64,000 bases of DNA from Bin55 sp965199895 (GTDB lineage Bacteria; Pseudomonadota; Gammaproteobacteria; Pseudomonadales; Azotimanducaceae). The stretch is taken from contig CBDATJ010000002.1 in NCBI GenBank assembly GCA_965199895.1, forward strand, positions 116,395 through 180,394, in the 5' to 3' direction. The notes under the pieces were generated by a model. It was not told the DNA's origin. It made no database searches and was given only the letters and a program-made list of their open reading frames with translations. Made by a program: the position numbers and the translations under genes. Numbering within the stretch: position 1 is the stretch's first letter; every line of letters starts with the position of its first letter. This document shows, in pieces, positions 62,600 to 64,000 of the stretch.

Positions 62600-64000
62600 T
62601 TGCCGGGTGTCTCTCCAACTGCTAATGTATCTGTTGCTCGCCGATGGAACGAAGTCGCACTTGCAGCCATTCGTAATGACTACGCCAGACCGACCGTTCA
62701 CGCGAGAAACCTGTTCCACATATCAGCAGCGATGTACGATGCTTGGGCAGGAATGGTAACCAATATCGATATTCAACCGAATACTTGGTTACTGGGAAAA
62801 ACTGTTTTTTCAGACTGTCCGTACAACGACCCTGAGTTGAGAACTTACGCAGAATCGGATATTGAAACTGCGCTGAGTTATGCATCCTATCGAATCATCC
62901 GTTCTCGTTTTGCACGCTCACCGAAACAATCACAGATCTATAGAGATACTCAAGCGTTGATGAGTTTCTTGGACTTGGATACAAAGTTCTCTTCCACGAT
63001 TACTCTAACGGATCACCCGCAGCCATTGGAAACTACATTGGAGAGTGCTACCTATCACTAGGCAGAATCGACGGTGCTAACGAACAGAACGATTATCGCA
63101 ACAGAAATTACGTTACGATCAATCCGTCTCTGGAACCTGATTTACCCGGTAATCCGAACATCGTCGACCTAAATCGCTGGCAACCACTAGCTCTTCCCAA
63201 CTTCATCGACCAAGCTGGTAACCCAGTAGACGAACAACCTGAGTTCTTGAGTCCTGAATGGGGAGATGTCTATTCATTTTCACTTCAAGACTCTGATAAA
63301 ACTCAATATACCCGTGAGGGTGAAGAGTACATCTACAATGTCTACCACGACCCAGGTGAACCTCCGAAGATTGATGGGTATCTCAAAGAGGAATACCACT
63401 GGTCTCATTCCATGGTTAGTGTTTGGTCCTCACATCTTGATCCTACGGTGGGCCGTGGTGCGGATTTGATTGATATTTCACCTGCGGGGATCGGAAACAT
63501 CGCAGATGGAGATTATCCAACCACCTTCGAAGGTCATCGTGAATTCTTTCAAGACAATGGAATGGATCCAGGAACTGGTCACGACATCAATCCTATCACC
63601 AATCAACCCTATGAACCCAAATGGTACCATTGGGTGACTATACACGGGTACTCGCTGAGTTTTGGGCAGATGGACCTGATTCCGAACTCCCCCGGGGCAT
63701 TGGTATGTGATCCTCAACACCGTAAACGATCATCCAGATTCTACAAGGAAACTCAAGGGCGAAGGAATTGATCGACCCGCTTTGGAATGGGATGTCATTG
63801 GTTATTTCACTCTTGGGGGAGCCATGCACGATGCTGCGATCACTGCTTGGAGCATTAAAGGTTGGTACGATTACATTCGACCAATTTCTTCGATTCGAGC
63901 TATGGCTGACTTGGGACAGAGTTCAGATCCTGATGGCAGCTCCTACCACAAAAGATGGACTTCCACTGAAACCCGGCTACATCGAGTTGGTTGAAGCAGG
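62600..64000 (+). other. Vanadium-haloperoxidase/PAP2-like module (partial)
   Basis: From VSVARRWNEVALAAIRNDYARPT onward the corrected frame follows haloperoxidase-like proteins: ARNLFHISAAMYDAWAGM, SPEWGDVYSFSL, PYEPKMVPLGDYTRVLAEFWADGPDSE (after an added A at about 63620) and KGWYDYIRPI. The last is K-x6-RP of the vanadate/phosphate pocket. The PSGH and SRxxxxxHxxxD motifs are not in the window, so enzyme activity cannot be judged. Related PAP2 proteins are phosphatases. Confidence 0.7.

Larger units (their letters stand above)
60736..64000 (+). pseudogene. FG-GAP / ASPIC-UnbV / vanadium-haloperoxidase-like fusion, many frameshifts, runs off the window
   Basis: The order is: signal peptide (MLVFSVLFALLAGVTHSQA), about seven Asp-rich FG-GAP repeats (DIDGDGDLDLFVG, DFDNDGDFDWF, DFDGDGDIDIAVV), an ASPIC/UnbV-like domain (about 62130-62400, NYLTIKLRGSDG onward), and a DUF6851/vanadium-haloperoxidase-like region from about 62630 (WNEVALAAIRNDYARPTVHARN). 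At 63857-63883 K-x6-RP (KGWYDYIRP) is the first phosphate/vanadate-binding motif of the PAP2 superfamily; the others would lie beyond the window. I count about eleven single-base indels: near 60901, 61775, 61798, 61836, 61966, 62098, 62539, 62995, 63620, 63686 and 63951. Nine look like lost bases, two like gains, nearly all in short homopolymers, with no premature stops in the restored frame. Sequencing error is a likely explanation. Confidence 0.75.

Overview
The window reads as a chromosomal segment of a gammaproteobacterium with moderately low GC. The evidence is conserved gene order: tig-clpP-clpX-hupB-ppiD, leuC-leuD-leuB-asd-truA-folC-dedD-cvpA-purF, uvrC-pgsA-tRNA-Cys, rnhA-dnaQ and folD-lpxH. 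LpxH implies lipid A and a Gram-negative envelope. NhaB, two TonB-type proteins, a TonB-dependent receptor and a full Pho/Pst operon would suit an aquatic or marine life, but that is inference; the genus cannot be named from this sequence. There is no prophage, integrase, IS element, CRISPR array or rRNA operon.

Layout. 0.2-1.8 kb: nhaB. 1.8-9.2 kb, minus strand: dnaQ, rnhA, ppiD, hupB, clpX, clpP and an enlarged tig, with no lon between clpX and hupB. 9.2-9.6 kb: tRNA-His, tRNA-Arg and tRNA-Pro. 9.7-11.3 kb: folD-lpxH. 11.3-20.3 kb, minus strand: purF, cvpA, dedD-like, folC, truA, asd, leuB, leuD, leuC. 20.5-25.2 kb: a DUF1993 gene, a pseudokinase-TPR/MORN pair and a TauE/SafE permease. 25.2-35 kb: pyk, a DUF1295 membrane protein, an acyl-CoA synthetase, a phosphopantetheinyl transferase, tRNA-Leu(UAG), an intron-containing tRNA-Leu(UAA) and hyuA-hyuB. 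35.2-41.8 kb: an atypical prs, tRNA-Cys, pgsA, uvrC, gcdH, pyrF and riboflavin synthase.

41.9-49.6 kb, minus strand, is a TonB2-type energy-transduction cluster: DUF3450, long ExbB (TtpC-like), ExbB, ExbD, two TonB proteins and two TPR proteins, one of them half length. 50.2-58.7 kb, plus strand, is the phosphate regulon phoB-phoR-pstS-pstC-pstA-pstB-phoU, preceded by a candidate Pho box. It continues into a TonB-dependent receptor and a very large gene joining FG-GAP repeats, an ASPIC/UnbV domain and a vanadium-haloperoxidase/PAP2-like domain, which runs off the window end.

The strongest finding is a 228-nt group I intron splitting the anticodon of tRNA-Leu(UAA) between U34 and A35, the position classically known from cyanobacteria and plastids. 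Helices P1, P2, P3, P4, P7 and P9 can be paired by eye. A second point is sequence integrity: pstC carries two apparent single-base insertions and the last gene about eleven single-base indels, nearly all in short homopolymers, while the first 53 kb has none that I can see. This looks more like sequence error toward a contig end than biological decay, and it can be tested with reads.
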